Assembly (NCBI GenBank): GCA_009602725.1
Contig: WELB01000144.1
Location: forward strand, 45,106-58,736
Source: Spirogloea muscicola
Lineage: Eukaryota > Streptophyta > Zygnematophyceae > Spirogloeales > Spirogloeaceae
Length of the DNA stretch: 13,631 bases
Direction: 5' to 3'
Part shown: positions 7,751-13,631 of the stretch, one piece after another
How the letters are laid out: every line of letters begins with the position of its first letter
How positions within the stretch are numbered: position 1 is the stretch's first letter
Program-made: the position numbers and the translations under genes
Notes under the pieces: model-generated
Databases searched by the model: none
The model's input: only the letters and a program-made list of their open reading frames with translations
Told to the model about the DNA's origin: nothing

Positions 7751-8163
7751 TCAGTAACCTCTAGTCAGTAGATGCAAGTCTGAAAGGCTAGCAGGCGGAA
7801 AGACGTCGCCCAAAGCAATGTACAAGGTCTGAAAGGGCCGGATAGCACAGAAAGAAGAATTGGCTCTCCCAATGGGGGCAAGGGCTGTGAGAAGCCAGCC
7901 CGAAAAGAATTGACAAGGTTCGAAGGGGCCAAAGTACGAGCTAAGCAGCGACTGCGGGGCCTGAAGAGGCTATGGCAGAACGGGGGAGGATGGACCACTT
8001 AGTAGTTACGAGTGAGGAGCCTCACATCCGACAGACTAGCTGCCGGTAAACTATCCCCCTGACGAAAGCCGGAGGCCGCAGCGAGAGCGACAGAAAGGAG
8101 GATACAAGTCTTCAAGACGTCAGCAAGTGGCCTCTCAAAAACCTCTAGTCACTAAGTGCAAGC
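7751..8163 (-). pseudogene. Three stacked retroelement ORF ends with tail between
   Basis: Three minus-strand ORF ends are stacked head to tail. One is at 7810-7751 (...S-L-S-D-L-H-L-L-T-R-G-Y-stop). One is at 8088-8003 (A-L-A-A-A-S-G-F-R-Q-G-D, then L-L-T-R-N-Y-stop). One is at 8163-8133 (D-L-H-L-V-T-R-G-F-stop). The stretch 7853-8088 is the second copy of the 236-base repeat at 6433-6668. Bases 7811-7850 carry a tail-unit start (CGGCCCTTTCAGACCTTGTA on minus). Confidence 0.6.
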
Positions 8164-8169
8164 CAGACC

Positions 8170-8252
8170 TGACTCAGACCTTGTTCGATCTTGCGGGCTT
8201 TGTTCGTTCTTTTTCTGGGCTGGCCTTTCACAGCCATCGCCCTCTCCTCCCT
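8170..8252 (+). repeat. Retroelement tail unit abutting the CIPK promoter module
   Basis: ACTCAGACCTTGTTCGATCT, then TTTTTCTGGGCTGGCCTTTC and ACAGCC follow the tail-unit consensus on plus, opposite to the minus-strand debris just upstream. It ends within a few bases of the CCAAT-pair module at 8258. The 5' flank of the kinase gene is therefore built from element tail plus module. Confidence 0.5.
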
Positions 8253-8257
8253 GGTTT

Positions 8258-8337
8258 TTGCACTCGCCTCTGCTTGAACTGTGTATTGGCTTGAATTGGC
8301 CTCCCTTTTCATTTCATGCGCCCCGCGCGCCTTTCTC
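8258..8337 (+). promoter_or_regulatory. Paired inverted CCAAT-box module, copy B (CIPK gene)
   Basis: This is nearly identical to 1721-1800. ATTGG boxes lie at 8285-8289 and 8295-8299, the same ten-base spacing. They sit about 240 bases upstream of the CIPK start codon, a reasonable position for a proximal promoter or the start of a 5' leader. An ATG (8316) occurs in this copy where copy A has ATA. No TATA box is obvious nearby. Function is inference from the repeated position and the known CCAAT/NF-Y element. Confidence 0.45.
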
Positions 8338-8536
8338 TCTCCTCCCTGGTAGGAGATTCCCGGAAGAATCGTTCTCGCTTTTCGGGCTTTCCACAGCTTT
8401 CTTCCCTTCTGTCACGGCCCTACCCCCTTCGGATGAGCTTGCTTTCTCACAGCCATCTGCCCGACCACGGGCCCAGGAAGTGGGCCAGTCGCCGGCCTCG
8501 GCTTCTTCCCCTGCCCCGGGTGCCGGCGCCGGCGCC

Positions 8537-8540
<4 letters not shown>
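8316..8540 (+). other. Possible upstream ORF overlapping the CIPK start (ATGA)
   Basis: This 74-codon ATG-initiated frame begins within the CCAAT module. Its TGA stop (8538-8540) overlaps the kinase ATG (8537-8539) as ATGA. If the transcript begins upstream of 8316, this uORF would be met first by scanning ribosomes and could damp or reinitiate translation of the kinase. The peptide (starts M-R-P-A-R-L-S-L) matches no family I know. If transcription starts downstream of 8316 it is irrelevant. Confidence 0.3.
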
Positions 8541-12323
<3,783 letters not shown>

Positions 12324-12540
12324 GTGTGTCGTTCTTGCGGCGTGGGTCGTCCCCGCGGCTGTACATATAAGTGTGGGGGGGAGCGTGGAGCCGAGAAGAA
12401 GAATGAATGTGGGGGGCGTGTGGAGCCAAGGAGACGGATGGCTGCCTTGACAAAAGGCTGCTGCGAGCTGCAGCTCGGCTCAGGCTAGTTCAGCATTGTT
12501 TTTGGGGGGGCAGAAGGGTGTGGAAGGAGGAGCACAAGAG
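12324..12540 (+). other. CIPK 3' flank, G-rich, no gene seen
   Basis: This is the likely 3' UTR and downstream flank of the kinase gene. It has G-rich runs (TGTGGGGGGGAGCGTGGAGC and a related GTGGGGGGCGTGTGGAGCC near 12410-12428, a loose direct repeat) and another G-run near 12500-12508. No AATAAA or convincing algal TGTAA signal is placed with certainty. No ORF of note. Confidence 0.35.
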
Positions 12541-12541
12541 G

Positions 12542-12975
12542 TTAGCCGGTGGTATAGCTTGCATTGAGTGACACGGCCATAGTGGCCAAGTACGACAGCA
12601 AGCTCTTGTACAAATAGAGGCCGCCTGCTGCTCTAGTGACCCCCTCGGTAGCCGCAAATCAGCACGCTGAGGTCGTAAGCAGATGCCCGGATGCTGGAAG
12701 GCAGGTTGCCCCCCTACCACCAACTAGAGCAGGCCCAGCTTGCTGGTGCAGAAAATGGGTCTGAGCTCGCTGTAGATGGGCTGGAGCAGTGCGACACAAG
12801 GCCGAGGAAACTCGCCATCGGCAGGGCATCTCCGCCGAAGCACGTCCGCAGATCCCCAGAACGTGCGTACATAGGCTGGCCGTCCTCTCACAAAAGGAGT
12901 GGGGACGAGGACGCGTGCAAACACGGGGTCCACTGTGGCTGGAAGAGAGAGAGAGAGAAGGCGCACGGTGCGCAT
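12542..12975 (-). pseudogene. Doubtful minus-strand gene or remnant behind CCAAT module C
   Basis: The inverted CCAAT module (copy C) points leftward. Just after it a minus ATG at 12975-12973 opens an 83-codon frame to a stop at 12724 (M-R-T-V-R-L-L-S-L, later S-E-L-R-P-I-F-C-T-S-K-L). Its start matches the uORF start M-R-P-A-R-L of copy B. Farther on, bases 12624-12542 after a plausible CAG acceptor read L-Y-L-Y-K-S-L-L-S-Y-L-A-T-M-A-V and end in TAA, which could be a terminal exon. I recognise no family. It may be a small gene convergent with CIPK, a decayed copy, or chance. Confidence 0.25.
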
Positions 12976-13035
12976 GAGATGAAAGCGAGGCCAATTCGAG
13001 CCAATACTTTGTTCAGGCAAAAAGTGCAGAGGGGG
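12965..13035 (-). promoter_or_regulatory. Paired CCAAT-box module, copy C (inverted)
   Basis: On minus it reads GTATTGGCTCGAATTGGCC, then CTCGCTTTCATCTCATGCGC and a GCGCC end. This matches copies A and B. Plus-strand CCAAT boxes lie at 12991-12995 and 13001-13005, again ten bases apart. It is more diverged than A is from B, yet the two boxes and their spacing are kept, which argues for selection or for a recent common source. A GA-dinucleotide run lies next to it at about 12943-12958. Confidence 0.4.
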
Positions 13036-13189
13036 GTGATCATAGCGGAGTTGGTCAAAGAGAAGGTGCACAAGCAGTTCTGCAACTCCTCCGGACCTGC
13101 TGACCTTCTTTGCGGCTCCCAAGTAAAGCTTACTGAAGTGATTGCCCCACAGGCAATCTCTTTCCTTCTACAGCCGTCGGCCCTCTTAG
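13036..13189 (-). other. Stretch upstream of module C, no gene assigned
   Basis: A minus frame here reads G-G-V-A-E-L-L-V-H-L-L-F-D-Q-L-R-Y and looks protein-like. It is short, has no recognised family and runs into the CCAAT module. I would not call it a gene. It could be an element remnant or chance. Confidence 0.2.
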
Positions 13190-13500
13190 GATGGGTTCCC
13201 CTGGCCCCCTCCTCGTACTCTGTTCCTCCTTTTCTTGGGCTGGCATTTCCAGCCCCTATCCTCAACGGGCGAGCCCCTTTCTTCATAAGAACTCCTCGTT
13301 AGGGCTGGCCATTCACGGCTACCGGCCCCTTCTGGCTGCTACTTGCTACAGGGGAGAGCTTGGGGGAAAGTGCTTCTCGGCCCGTTGGGGCCTTGTCGAT
13401 GCTCGTCGGGCTGGCTGTTCCCAGCCAGCCCTTGCACCGTTTTGGGAGAGCCCCTTCCGTTCCCATCAAAGAGCCCCCTTTGGGAGGAAAAAGCTTGCTT
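13190..13500 (+). repeat. Retroelement tail units, plus orientation
   Basis: Bases 13196-13286 are the inverted partner of 6929-7018. More diverged units follow: GGGCTGGCCATTCACGGCTA (from 13302), CGGCCCCTTCTGGCTGC (from 13323), and CGGCCCGTTGGGGCCTTGTC (from 13379) leading to GGGCTGGCTGTTCCCAGCCA (from 13408). The segment then matches the GGGAGAGCC block of the 6433/7853 units. No ORF end of the element family is seen with these units. Confidence 0.6.
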
Positions 13501-13590
13501 CGTTGGCGGCCCCGCTCCGGGGCGAGGGGCCGGAGACCACGGACGGCCATGGCCCTCCATGGCTGCCTCCCTCCCTGGCCACTCTGCACG

Positions 13591-13631
13591 TTAACCCCCC
13601 CCCCACCCCCCCCCCCCCCCCCCCCCCCCCC
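13591..13631 (+). repeat. Terminal poly-C tract
   Basis: The window ends in a nearly pure run of C, broken once by A near 13605. It may be a true homopolymer or a contig-end artefact, since such tracts commonly stop assembly. Confidence 0.85.

Noticed and set aside
6161-8163. Regularly repeated short motifs suggesting a CRISPR-like array
   Set aside because: Units are long, uneven and diverged, contain ORF ends, and the genome is eukaryotic. They fit retroelement debris.

Overview
The window looks like nuclear DNA from a green-lineage eukaryote, most likely a streptophyte (charophyte-grade) alga or another early-diverging green plant. Both recognisable genes are plant-type, read left to right, and are cut into many short exons by GT-AG introns of roughly 75-690 bases. 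The first is a GT92 galactan synthase (GALS-like). The second is a CBL-interacting protein kinase (CIPK/SnRK3) with kinase, NAF and phosphatase-interaction regions. There is no bacterial-style gene packing. The species call is inference from the gene families and intron density.

Layout: 1-1670 is retroelement debris. 1721-1800 is a short module with two inverted CCAAT boxes. About 1900-5420 is the GALS-like gene, with seven of its eight proposed exons placed by family alignment and matching splice phase; its start codon is not found. Its second intron carries a 241-base-period near-perfect duplication. 5421-8252 is a second, denser retroelement tract, mostly minus strand. 8258-8337 is a second copy of the CCAAT module. 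8537-12323 is the CIPK gene, for which a complete 15-exon, 462-residue model can be read with every intron in phase 0. 12324-13631 holds a third, inverted copy of the CCAAT module, a doubtful minus-strand coding remnant, more retroelement tail repeats and a terminal poly-C run.

The repeats form one coherent system. At least eleven places carry the same C-terminal end of one mobile-element ORF (ending in a motif like S-D-L-x-L-L-T-R-G-Y-stop), four on plus and seven on minus. Most are truncated at the 5' side, as expected of LINE-like retrotransposons. They are interleaved with a roughly 80-100-base tail unit built around a small hairpin (GGGCTGGC...GCCAGCCC).

The genes do not form a pathway. 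GALS is expected in the Golgi, extending pectic beta-1,4-galactan. CIPK is expected to couple calcium sensing by CBL proteins to phosphorylation of transporters. What they share is the same CCAAT-pair module just upstream, the most unusual regulatory observation here.
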